Below are positions 39,239 through 47,772 of a DNA stretch of 64,000 bases, in pieces. The DNA lies in assembly GCF_025997855.1 (NCBI RefSeq), contig NZ_AP026563.1:110001-174000 (forward strand), given 5' to 3'. Position numbers and translations under genes: made by a program. The stretch comes from Deinococcus aetherius (lineage in GTDB: Bacteria > Deinococcota > Deinococci > Deinococcales > Deinococcaceae). Position 1 is the stretch's first letter, and every line of letters starts with the position of its first letter. Below the pieces are notes generated by a model, which saw only the letters and a program-made list of their open reading frames with translations, was not told where the DNA came from and ran no database searches.

Positions 39239-39466
39239 GCTCAGGGTGCCGGGCGGCAAGACTGCGGCGCTTCTCCCCACGGGCCTCGGGCCACTCGTTG
39301 TGACTTTCTCTGTTCCCTGGAGGGTCGATCCCCGCCACCCCGGCGATAGCGTCTCTAACGGAGCTCAAGCCGACGGAGCTGGGAAGTCGGCGACGTGAAG
39401 CCCCGCCTCCCCCATACCCTGGCTCCGTTCGCGCCGCGCTTCAGCGTTTATTGAGCTGGGCGACGT

Positions 39467-39498
39467 TTTACACGAACTTTACACACCTGCTCTAGCTT
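39467..39498 (+). promoter_or_regulatory. TTTACA-type promoter of the DUF305 gene
   Basis: TTTACA at 39467 and 39478, nine bases, then TAGCTT (39493-39498). The ATG follows six bases later, so the mRNA is predicted to be leaderless. Confidence 0.8.
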
Positions 39499-39504
39499 GA
39501 GGCC

Positions 39505-40107
39505 ATGAAGCGGAACCCAATTCTGATCGTCGGCACGGCAGCGGTTCTAGCCGGCGTGGCCCTCGCGCAGGGCAGCATGAGCGGCATGGACCATAGTCAG
39601 ATGTCTGGCAGCAGCATGTCCGGCATGACCATGAAGATGGACATGAGCGGCCTGGAGAAGCTCAGCGGCAAGGCCTTCGACCGGGCCTTCCTCAGCATGA
39701 TGGTCCCGCACCACCAGACGGCGGTCGATATGGCGCGGGCCGTGCTGCCGGTGGGCAAGGACGCCGCGGTGAAGACCTGGGCGAACGCGATCATCAAGGA
39801 CCAGACTCGTGAAATCAGCCAGATGAACACGCTGCTGAAAACCTACGGCGGCAGCGACCAGGCGATGGCGAACATGATGAAGACCAGCATGAGCGGCATG
39901 GCCGACATGGTGAAACAGGCGAAGAATCCCGATGTGGCCTTTGTGCAGGGCATGCTCCCCCACCACTCGTCCGCCATCGACATGGCGCAGCTTGCCCTGG
40001 CGAAGAGCAGCGACGCCCGCGTCCTCAAGCTGGCCCGCGGCATCGTCACGGCCCAGGCCGGAGAGATGTACGACTTCCGCCTGTGGCTGAACAAGCGCGG
40101 CGCGTAA
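39505..40107 (+). CDS. Secreted DUF305 protein (copy 1)
   Basis: 200 residues. A signal peptide (GTAAVLAGVALAQG) is followed by a Met/Ser/His-rich segment (MSGMDHSQMSGSSMSGMTMKMDM) and two DUF305 repeats, each with a metal-type HH motif: FLSMMVPHHQTAVDMA and FVQGMLPHHSSAIDMA. Met/His clusters of this type favour Cu(I)/Cu(II), and DUF305 proteins are common beside copper genes; periplasmic copper binding is the likely role. It is a single gene with a strong terminator, driven by a TTTACA-type promoter. A paralogue lies at 59337-59960. Confidence 0.88.
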   Translation: MKRNPILIVGTAAVLAGVALAQGSMSGMDHSQMSGSSMSGMTMKMDMSGLEKLSGKAFDRAFLSMMVPHHQTAVDMARAVLPVGKDAAVKTWANAIIKDQTREISQMNTLLKTYGGSDQAMANMMKTSMSGMADMVKQAKNPDVAFVQGMLPHHSSAIDMAQLALAKSSDARVLKLARGIVTAQAGEMYDFRLWLNKRGA

Positions 40108-40123
40108 AGTTTCCTGGTGGAAC

Positions 40124-40155
40124 GCGTGCCCCCACTCTGGGGGCACGCACTTTTT
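40124..40155 (+). terminator. Intrinsic terminator after DUF305
   Basis: A 10-bp perfect stem (GCGTGCCCCC and its complement) with loop ACTCT, followed by ACTTTTT. Confidence 0.9.
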
Positions 40156-40214
40156 CACGCCAGCGGCGGTGGGCCGACGGGGGAGTCCCACGCTCGGACC
40201 TAGGCCCTCACCCT

Positions 40215-40246
40215 TTAACACGAACTTTACAAACTTGGGGCAAGCT
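40215..40246 (+). promoter_or_regulatory. TTTACA-type promoter of the LysM-M23 gene
   Basis: TTAACA (40215) and TTTACA (40226) are 11 bases apart, then nine bases and a weak -10, CAAGCT (40241-40246). The predicted transcript start is a few bases before the ATG at 40258. Confidence 0.65.
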
Positions 40247-40257
40247 ACCCCCCGTTG

Positions 40258-41022
40258 ATGCGAGCAAAATTACTTTTGATCCTTGCCCTGCTGGGGGGCG
40301 GCCGCGTGGGTGCCGCCACGGTCACGGTGCAGCGTGGCGACACCCTGACCCGACTCGCGGTGCGGCACGGCACCACCGCCCAGGCCCTCGTAAAGGCGAA
40401 TCCCGGTTTGCGGCAGGGCGCCCTCATGGCCGGGACGCGCCTGACTCTGCCTTCCCCCCCTGCTCCCGTGTGGACGGTCCGGCGGGGAGACACGCTGTCC
40501 CTGATCGCGCGGCGTCAAGGGACGACCCTTGCGGCGCTCCTCGCAGCGAATCCCGGCCTCGACGCCCAGCAACCACTGCTTGTCGGCCAGCGCCTGACTT
40601 TGCCCTCCCGGGGAGCAGTCACGCGCCAGCCAAGTGCCGCCACCGTGCGCGCGGCGTCCATCCGCGTGACGGCCGTGATGCCGGTGCAGGGCCGGCTCAC
40701 CACGTCCTTCAGTGACACCCACCCGAGCATCGACCTGGCGGCGCCGACCAGCACGCCCGTTCGGGCCGCCCGCCCCGGTGTGGTGACCGAGTCCTCCTTT
40801 GACGGCCGCAGCGGCTGGGGGTGGACGGTGCTGGTGGACCACGGGGACGGCATGACGACCCGTTACAGTCACAACAGCGCCAACCTGGTCCGGGTCGGAG
40901 CACGTGTGGAAGCCGGGCAGGTGATCGCGCGGGTGGGGAGCACCGGCAACAGCACCGGTCCCCACCTCGATTACCGCGTGACGGTCCAGGGGGCGCCGGT
41001 CGACCCGTTCAGTTTGTACTGA
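40258..41022 (+). CDS. Secreted LysM-LysM-M23 peptidoglycan peptidase
   Basis: 254 residues. A signal peptide (LLLILALLGGGRVGA) is followed by two LysM domains (TVQRGDTLTRLAVRHGTT and TVRRGDTLSLIARRQGTT) that bind peptidoglycan, then an M23 domain: HPSIDLAAPTSTPVRAA, RYSHNSANLVRVG and GSTGNSTGPHLDYRV. The usual C-terminal HxH zinc motif is HLD here, so the second His ligand is an Asp; the protein could be inactive or use Asp. A TTG three bases before the ATG could also start translation. Its role is cell-wall hydrolysis or activation of other hydrolases. Confidence 0.87.
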   Translation: MRAKLLLILALLGGGRVGAATVTVQRGDTLTRLAVRHGTTAQALVKANPGLRQGALMAGTRLTLPSPPAPVWTVRRGDTLSLIARRQGTTLAALLAANPGLDAQQPLLVGQRLTLPSRGAVTRQPSAATVRAASIRVTAVMPVQGRLTTSFSDTHPSIDLAAPTSTPVRAARPGVVTESSFDGRSGWGWTVLVDHGDGMTTRYSHNSANLVRVGARVEAGQVIARVGSTGNSTGPHLDYRVTVQGAPVDPFSLY

Positions 41023-41099
41023 GGACGTTCCGCCTCCGGGGGCTTCACCCGGCAGCGGCGGGCAGTCACCGGACACGTTGGCTCCTGCCGACGCAGAGC

Positions 41100-41152
41100 T
41101 GAAGCCCCTCCGTCGACGCGGAGTTCATCCGAGCCCGCTTGGAGGGGCTTCA
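41100..41152. repeat. Inverted repeat between convergent genes
   Basis: TGAAGCCCCTCC (41100-41111) and its exact complement (41141-41152) flank the C-terminus of the large minus-strand gene. It may end transcription of either convergent gene, though the 29-base loop is long. Confidence 0.45.
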
Positions 41153-44100
41153 CCTGTCATCTCTTCTTTTGGGCCGGTGAACAGGCGCATGCGGAGGACA
41201 AACTGCTCGAACGACAGCACGGGCAGCGGGGCAGTGGACAGGTAATACGCGACCGAATCGCGGTTGAAGACGATGAACCCTTCCACCTCCCAGCCCTCCG
41301 GCGTGAGACCGAAGTGCCCGAGGATGGCGGGGAGATGCTGGCGGACATGCTCGACACGGCGCCCGTGCCGCTCCACGATGGGCCGTTCCGTCGCCGTGCC
41401 GCGTTCCAGCCGCTCGAACAGGGCGTGGATCTCGGCGGAGGTGCGCGCCACGGCGAAGTTCTTGCACTCCACGCAGGAGACCCGGCGCCGCGCCTCGTCC
41501 ACCACGAAGACGTCGATGTCCCCGAGATCGAGGCCGTCCTCACCCCGCATACGCACGGGACCGAGCACCTTCGCCTGCTCCTGGACGTGCCGGAACCCCA
41601 GCGCCCGGAGGAACGCCGCCACCTCCCGGTTGAAGACCCGTCCCCGACGCCGGTTGACCTCCCCCAGAAGTTGACGCAACGGGGTGCCGTCCGCCCTGAA
41701 GCGCCCGCTTTGCAGCAGGTCCAGCAGGTAGTGCGAGGCGGACGTGACCGCCCGGGGGCCCCACACCACGCTGGGGGTCTCGCCGCCCAGCAGGAGGACC
41801 GGGCGGCGCAGGTACGACAGCCGCCGGTTGAAACGCCACGGCTCGACGTCCTCACGGCGCCAGGGGTGGGGCGGGCGCAGGAAGTTCGGACGCGGGGTCA
41901 GGCTGAGCAGGTCGAGGAGCGCGCGCACCTTCCCTTCATCCCAACCCAGATCCTGCGCGACGGCACGGAGGAAGTCGGTCAGCGGCATCTGCCGCGGAAG
42001 CACGCCCTTGCCCGGAAGGGCACTGACACTGTTGAGAAACCCCAGCGTGTCGCTCAGCGTCCAGCCCGTCTCGCTCCGGAAGGCCGCGTTCAACTCGGTG
42101 CGGTCCGGAAGCCCGTCCTCCGGGGCCGGCCCACCCAGGTACGAGCGGGCCAGGCTCAGGGAATCCCGGGTGACCTCGCCGAACATGTTCGTCTCGAACG
42201 CCGCGCGCGCGGGCTCGTAAGCCCCCCGCTCCGAGGCGAGGCGGCCGGAAGGCAGGATCTCGGCGGTGACGTGGGCCAGGCGGTGATAGGCGAGGTCGCT
42301 GTTCGTGCCGAAGCCGTGGATGAGTGCGGCGAGCGCGATCAGGCGGTCGTGCAGCTCCAGGGTCGGGGCGGCCTCGCCCTGCGGCGGCTGCGCCGCGAGG
42401 TACTCGATCACGAAGCGGGACGCGATGGCCGTGCGGTTGTTGCGTCCGTACTCCTCACGCAGGTGGTGCTGCATCCTGGGGTGGCCGGCATAGCAGCGGC
42501 GGGTGAAGTCGAACGTGAACTGGCGTCCTGCGGTCCGGTGAATGATCGCCTCATGCTGCCGAACGAAGTACGGCACGGCTTGGCGGGCGTCGAGCGTCCC
42601 CACCAGGCGCACGAACTCCCCGTACAGCCTCGCCACGGCGGCGTTGAGGAGCGCGGGGGCATCTCCCCCCTCCCGAACCGTGCCCACCGGAAACTCGGCG
42701 CTCAGCGCGTCGGCGAGGAAGTCCAGCGCGCGGCTCTCCTGGTGTTCCTGCAAGACCCTCGCGCGGGGCAGCTCGCTGCCGTCGAGCAGGACCGTTCCGC
42801 CGGACAGCACGCTGATCTTTTTCCTCGCGGGATCGCCCATCACGTCGCTGATGGCTGCGTCCAAATCGGGCCGCGTGGCACCAAGGAGCCCGTGCGCCGC
42901 CATGACCCGCGTCACGGCGCCGAGGACCACGTGCATCCAGGCACGCTCCGGGAGGTTGTCCGGGGTGGTGAAGTTGGCCGTGAACGTCCCGTCCACCTGC
43001 AGCAGGACGGTGCCATTGGCGGCATCGATCAGGACGCGCAGGCCGGGCATGGGCGCGCCCGGGTCGGGGGGGAGCGGGGGGACAGCCTCGATCACCACCC
43101 GCAACAGGTGGGGTCCGTCCTGCCTCAGGCCCGCTTCCAGGGGAGGCATCAGCTGCCACAACCAGAACGCGACCGTCTCCGCGACGAGGGGCAAGTTCAC
43201 GTCCACGGCCTCGTCGTGCTCGGCCACCACCCAGATGCGGAGGTGGTCGCCCTCGGCGAGGTAGTTGCTGACGCGGCCCCGCAGCATCTCCAGGGAGCGG
43301 AAGAGCCCGATGCTGGGGTCGCGGTGATGGTTGGTGACCTTGGTGAAGGCCGGGCCGTACGGCACGCCGTGCGCGGTCAGCTCAGCACGCCGCTCGCGCC
43401 GCACGTTTCCCGCACCCCCCGGCATCAGGAAGAGCGATGTGGGGGGCGCCTGGTCGGAGAGGTAGAAGCTGCGCCCGTGACGGCGGTAGGCGTCGAACAG
43501 GTCGAGCGTGCCGACCATCCCCAGCCGCTGCCGGGTGTACATATCCCTTACCGCCTGCGCGAAGTACAGCAGGCCGAGCGAATCACCCTCGAAGTCGTAC
43601 GACATCACCTCCAGGTCGGACGCTCCCACACTCAGGTCGTACGCGGTCTCGGCGCCCAGTCTGGGCAGCAGCGTCATGTTCCCCAGGCCCTCGAAGACGA
43701 CCAACGAGAAGACCTGCGGCCGCATCGCCTCGGGAAAGGCACCGTGCAGCGCCTCCAGGGCGGCGTAACTTCCGTCGAGGTTCGGCTGCAGCGCGCTGAG
43801 GTCCGAGGGCTCGAACAGTTCGTGCGGTCGGTAGTTGCGGAAGGGGTCGCCGACCAGCGCGAGGTGCAGCACCTTGTCGCGGTCGATCTCGAACGCCCGG
43901 GTCCGCACGAGCGGCGTGTGGACACCCGCAAATGGCACCAGGGGTTGAACGACGCCCATGCGGCGCAACGACACCTGCACCCCTTGCCAGGCGAGGTCGT
44001 AATAGGCAATCTCCAGGGCGGCGGTGAAGGAACTGGGGGTCAGCAGCAGGTGGCGCACCGCGCGGAGCACGTGCCCGACCGGGAAGAAGACGTACCTGTC

Positions 44101-44799
44101 CTGGATGGCGACCAGGGGTTGGTGGGCAAGGGGACCGCCGTCCAGTCCCGGTTCACCACCGCTGCCCCTGCCCGGACGAGTGATGAACGGCGCGAGGTCG
44201 CTCACGTGCAGCCCGGGGGCCGCGAGCACGGCAGCCAAGTCCTGCTCCGTGTAGGTGACGGCGTCCTTCAGGCGTTCGAGGCGGCCACCGTCCGGGAGGA
44301 AGACGCCCCGCTGAGGTTCGCCCACCGTCGGATGTCCGGCGCTGCGGCGGTCCACCTCACCACTCAGCGCGAGGAGCGCCAGGCACGAACGGACGGCGCG
44401 GCCGAGCTGGGGCGTTCCCGCACCCTGCCGGAGCAGCCCCAATGCTGCCGTCAGGAGCTGTTCCACGCTGTGGACGGCTTCCTCCTCGATGCCGGGAAAC
44501 ACCACGAAGTCCCCGGCCTCCACGACCAGGTGCTCGGTGAAGGCGTTGTCGGAGGGGTCCTCCATCATGGAGAAGCCCGAGACGGCGCCCGCTGTGTGGA
44601 TCAACCCGCGGAGTTCGTCCACGGTCGGGGCGCGACCGCCCGCCGGGGGAGGCAGGGACAGGGCAGCTTGCGCGAACGCCTCCAGGCGCAGGAGCCGGTC
44701 AGCGTTCTCGGGACAGAGTTGCGCGGCGGCGGCGCCACGAAGCAACTCGAGAGAAGAAAATGGCGTCAGACTCCGCTGAACATCACTCCATGTCGTCAC
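41125..44799 (-). CDS. 1224-residue protein with C-terminal PD-(D/E)XK-like nuclease domain
   Basis: A very large soluble protein without signal or membrane helix. Its last 220 residues look like a restriction-type nuclease: FNREVAAFLRALGFRHVQEQ, then DLGDIDVFVVDEARRRVSCVECKNF, giving the D ... ExK core (Asp in GDIDVF, Glu and Lys in VECKNF). The preceding 1000 residues, mixed alpha/beta, match no family I know and lack Walker motifs. The GTG at 44799 has AGGAGA nine bases upstream; the frame is open for 39 codons further. A frameshifted second nuclease gene lies divergently at 45.2 kb, so the two may be parts of a defence locus; that is inference. Confidence 0.75.
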   Translation of the reverse strand: MTTWSDVQRSLTPFSSLELLRGAAAAQLCPENADRLLRLEAFAQAALSLPPPAGGRAPTVDELRGLIHTAGAVSGFSMMEDPSDNAFTEHLVVEAGDFVVFPGIEEEAVHSVEQLLTAALGLLRQGAGTPQLGRAVRSCLALLALSGEVDRRSAGHPTVGEPQRGVFLPDGGRLERLKDAVTYTEQDLAAVLAAPGLHVSDLAPFITRPGRGSGGEPGLDGGPLAHQPLVAIQDRYVFFPVGHVLRAVRHLLLTPSSFTAALEIAYYDLAWQGVQVSLRRMGVVQPLVPFAGVHTPLVRTRAFEIDRDKVLHLALVGDPFRNYRPHELFEPSDLSALQPNLDGSYAALEALHGAFPEAMRPQVFSLVVFEGLGNMTLLPRLGAETAYDLSVGASDLEVMSYDFEGDSLGLLYFAQAVRDMYTRQRLGMVGTLDLFDAYRRHGRSFYLSDQAPPTSLFLMPGGAGNVRRERRAELTAHGVPYGPAFTKVTNHHRDPSIGLFRSLEMLRGRVSNYLAEGDHLRIWVVAEHDEAVDVNLPLVAETVAFWLWQLMPPLEAGLRQDGPHLLRVVIEAVPPLPPDPGAPMPGLRVLIDAANGTVLLQVDGTFTANFTTPDNLPERAWMHVVLGAVTRVMAAHGLLGATRPDLDAAISDVMGDPARKKISVLSGGTVLLDGSELPRARVLQEHQESRALDFLADALSAEFPVGTVREGGDAPALLNAAVARLYGEFVRLVGTLDARQAVPYFVRQHEAIIHRTAGRQFTFDFTRRCYAGHPRMQHHLREEYGRNNRTAIASRFVIEYLAAQPPQGEAAPTLELHDRLIALAALIHGFGTNSDLAYHRLAHVTAEILPSGRLASERGAYEPARAAFETNMFGEVTRDSLSLARSYLGGPAPEDGLPDRTELNAAFRSETGWTLSDTLGFLNSVSALPGKGVLPRQMPLTDFLRAVAQDLGWDEGKVRALLDLLSLTPRPNFLRPPHPWRREDVEPWRFNRRLSYLRRPVLLLGGETPSVVWGPRAVTSASHYLLDLLQSGRFRADGTPLRQLLGEVNRRRGRVFNREVAAFLRALGFRHVQEQAKVLGPVRMRGEDGLDLGDIDVFVVDEARRRVSCVECKNFAVARTSAEIHALFERLERGTATERPIVERHGRRVEHVRQHLPAILGHFGLTPEGWEVEGFIVFNRDSVAYYLSTAPLPVLSFEQFVLRMRLFTGPKEEMTGEAPPSGLG

Positions 44800-45184
44800 G
44801 CTGAGTGTTCTCCTGAACAAGACCTGCGGCTGTGCGGTGGACGAGGTGAAGGTGGTGGCAACTGGCCAATAAAAACTTGAGCGCCTCACGCCGACGCGCA
44901 CCTGTGGTTGAAGCAACTTATCCCAGAACCTGACGTTGCTGGTGCCCGGGCGTCAAGGTCTCGGGAGGGCGGCAGGTCGTCCAGGTTGGCACTGCGATAC
45001 GGCAGACCGGGAGACACGTCCTACCGACGCCGTCCGGGCACGAAGTGGTGCACGGTCAGGCCCTCACCGCCGTGAACCTTGTGAGCATCCCCGCCGCACC
45101 CTCCCCATTCTCCCGGGGCGTTGAGTCCCAGGAATCTTCCAATCAGGATGGGGAGGTGACGGCGCGGACCCTCTTCCTGCAACC

Positions 45185-46391
45185 AAGTACATCGGCGCTC
45201 GCCGCCAGGCCGCCCTGGACGAGGCGCGCCACTTGGACGACCAGGCCCTGCTGTACGAGGACCTGACCGTCCTGGCCGGGCGCCTCGCCGAGGGACACCG
45301 GCTGGTGACACCCGTGTTGGAGCGTCCGGTGATCGACGGGCCGAGGAGCATCGTCCTCAGCCCGCAGGACCTGCGCCGCCTGCCCGGGCTCTTCTCGTTG
45401 GGACTCCTCCCGCACCCCGTGAGGGGCACCGGGGAACCCAGGTGCGGGTCCTGGTGCCGTTTCAGGGCACAGCGGAGCTGTTCGAGTACCAGCCGTCCCA
45501 CTTCTCGACCAATCCCCCCTCCGCGCAGCTCGACAAGGCGGGTCGCCGGCTCGTCTTCACCGACCGCTTCCTCGAAGGTCAGTACAATCCTGCGGCCTAT
45601 CTGCCCACCGTGGCGAGCAAGACTGGGCCCTTCGGGTGGTGGCTCGCGCAGGTGGAGGCGGAAGTCCGGCCGTACAACCATGGCCTGCCGCAACGAAGCC
45701 TGACCCTTCTCGAGGAGCGCCGCGGCCAGCTCACCGAAACGCTGCGCCGGGCGGAACATTACGGCCTGGCCTCCACGTCCGACCCGACGAGGGTGGCCCG
45801 TCACCTCGTCGAACCCCGGGAGAGGGGGGAGCTGAGCCCCCTGGCGACCCATTCCTGCCGCAACCCCAGCAGGCCGTCCTCCTCCCGGAGCGGGATGACG
45901 CCCTGATCCTGGGGGCCATCGACCGCTGTACCCCGCACCTGGAGCGCAGCAACACGGTCGTGCGGGAATTGGGCGAGGAGGCCCTGCGCGACGTTCTCCT
46001 CGCGGCGCTGAACATGTCCTTCCCGAGCCAGGCGTCCGGGGAAACCTTCAACCGAACCGGCAAGACGGACCTCCTGGTGCGGTACGGGACCGAGACCGCC
46101 TTCGTCGGGGAGTGCAAGTTCTGGGGCGGCGAGAAGCTGTTCCGCGAGACGGTCGACCAGTTGTTGGGCCACCTCACGTCCCGTGACCTGCTCACCGCCG
46201 CCGTCATCTTCAACCGCACCCGGGACGTGTCGGCCGTCGCCTCGAAAATCCTCGGGTGCATCCGAGAACACGGGCGATACGTGGAGGACACGGAGGTCGA
46301 CCTCGTGGGGCGCCGCTTTCGGTTCCGCTTCAAGCACCCACGGGACGCAGGACTTCGGCTGGACACGGCCGTGCTCCTGTACGACCTGTGA
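45185..46391 (+). pseudogene. Frameshifted PD-(D/E)XK-type nuclease gene
   Basis: One protein is spread over three frames. KYIGARRQAALDEARHLDDQ to GLLPHPVRG is in frame with 45185. FEYQPSHFSTNPPSAQLDKA to RAEHYGLASTSDPTRVA lies from about 45442. LILGAIDRCTPHLERSNTVV to the end follows from about 45860. The last part contains GETFNRTGKTDLLVRYG and FVGECKFWGGEKLF (D ... ExK) and a typical tail around QLLGHLTSRDLLTAAVIFNR. This order matches an uncharacterised nuclease family. Two indels are needed (near 45435 and 45855). The true start is not clear. It is probably dead, unless the assembly has errors. The DNA between 44800 and 45184 shows nothing else. Confidence 0.65.
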
Positions 46392-46954
46392 CCACGGGGC
46401 GCGTGAGCCGCAGGTCACCGGAAGTGCCGGAGCATGGGGCCAGCGTCCCCCCACCCGGGCTGGCAGACCTGGTGGGAGAGGGCGTGCGGGTCCTGTTCGT
46501 CGGGCTCAACCCCAGCGCAGCTCGGCCACCATGACGCGGGGCGCGGCAACCAGTTCTGGCCGCTTTTGGTCGCCTCAGGGCTCACCTCTCGCCTGCTGCG
46601 ACCCGGGGGAGATCACCTGATGCTGGGGTGGGGACTGAGGCCCACCAACCTCGTCGCCCGTCCCACCACGAGCGCTGCCGAACTGAGCCCTGCGGAACTG
46701 CGCGCCGGAGTTTCACCTCTCCGGGGCCTGGTGACCCGGTACCGCATCCCCCCATCGTCGCGTACACCGGGAAGGGCGTGTACCTCCCGGCCGCAGGGAA
46801 GCGGCAGGCCCCCTGGGGCGTCCAGGAGGGCGCCCTGATCGAGGACGCCACCGACTTTGTCTTGCCCTCCCCGAGCGGCCTGACCCGCCTGCCCTTCCCG
46901 GTCAAGCTCGCCCACGACCAGGCCCTGGCCGAGCTGGTCCAGCGGCCGACTTGA
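46388..46954 (+). pseudogene. mug: Frameshifted mismatch-specific uracil-DNA glycosylase (Mug/TDG)
   Basis: Mug-family pieces lie in order in three segments: VRVLFVGLNPSAA (catalytic-Asn region) from the GTG at 46388, AGRGNQFWPLLVASGL to WGLRPTNLVARPTT from about 46530, and IVAYTGKGVYLPAAGKRQAP to the end from about 46750. Two frameshifts break it. Mug enzymes excise uracil or thymine from G mismatches. The GTG overlaps the stop of the nuclease remnant. Two adjacent frameshifted genes raise the possibility of sequence errors here. Confidence 0.7.
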
Positions 46955-46981
46955 CGCGTGTGGCGGCACCACCGGGGCGCA

Positions 46982-47659
46982 CTACACGTTCAGGAGCGGG
47001 GGCAGGTCACCGCCCAGCAGGGGCGCGAGCGCCACCCTCAGGGCGTACTGCTGCCCCCCGCCCCGCTTCCAGTACCGCAGGATCAGGTCGTGCAGCTCCC
47101 CCTGAAACGCCTTCGCGTCCGCGAAGTCCAGGTACAGGCCCGTGTACCAGCCGAGCAACGTGGCGGACTGGTCCGGGTCGAGACCGAGCAGGGACTGGCC
47201 AGCGCGCGTCACCCGGGTGACACGGAGTAACCCCCGGTCATCCTGCCCCACCAGGAGGCCCCACGGTCCGGACGCCCCGGGCGACGCGAGCAGGGCGCTG
47301 GTGATCAGGTGGTCCTGAAGGCGCCGCTCCCAGCGCGCGAGGAGTTCCTCGGCCGTGCGGGCGCTCGTCGCCTCGACCGGCACGAAAAACTTGTCGGCAG
47401 AGACCCGGTACCGCCTGATGGAACGCCCGGGGCGTTTCTCCTCGGCCGCGACTAGCAGCAGGCCGAGCGCGAGGAGGCGCCGCACGTGGTACAGCAGTGA
47501 ATTTGGCTTCATCCCCAGCTGCCGGGCGGCCTCGGTCACGCTGCGGGCTTCCCCGAAGAAAGGCTCGAGCACCCGCAGGCGTTTGAGGTCCGTGAGGTAG
47601 ACGGCGGCTTCCACCTGCCCGACCTCGAGCCAGGCCCTACGTGAGTTCTGATCCTCCAT
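46982..47659 (-). CDS. Winged-helix transcriptional regulator (ArsR-like HTH)
   Basis: 225 residues. After a short N-terminus comes an HTH domain: LKRLRVLEPFFGEARSVTEA, RQLGMKPNSLLYHVRRLLALGL and a basic wing (KRPGRSIRRYRVSADKFFVPV). The C-terminal part (about 100-225) is helical and probably dimerises or binds a ligand. It is divergent from the MBL-hydrolase gene, which it may control. The ATG at 47659 gives the natural domain start; the frame is open upstream to 47731. Confidence 0.8.
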   Translation of the reverse strand: MEDQNSRRAWLEVGQVEAAVYLTDLKRLRVLEPFFGEARSVTEAARQLGMKPNSLLYHVRRLLALGLLLVAAEEKRPGRSIRRYRVSADKFFVPVEATSARTAEELLARWERRLQDHLITSALLASPGASGPWGLLVGQDDRGLLRVTRVTRAGQSLLGLDPDQSATLLGWYTGLYLDFADAKAFQGELHDLILRYWKRGGGQQYALRVALAPLLGGDLPPLLNV

Positions 47660-47772
47660 TTCACTCAGGCTACCCGGACACTGGGTGAGGCCAGGTGACC
47701 CTAAACGAAAGAGAGGCCCCCTCATGACCAAGCGGCTTGTCCCACTCTCCGCAGCTCACTTCCCCCACCCGG

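Noticed and set aside
41040..41152. GGGGCTTCAC-type repeats as a possible CRISPR or mobile end
   Set aside because: Only two or three short copies with no regular spacers; best read as a hairpin between convergent genes. No CRISPR array was seen anywhere in the window.
41314..44880. A 1188-codon plus-strand frame opposite the large nuclease-type gene
   Set aside because: It is Arg/Gly/Gln/His rich without motifs; the minus strand has a ribosome-binding site, natural composition and an ExK nuclease end.
45064..45852. A minus-strand 262-codon frame opposite the broken nuclease
   Set aside because: No domain or ribosome-binding site; the plus-strand pieces match a known protein layout despite the frameshifts.
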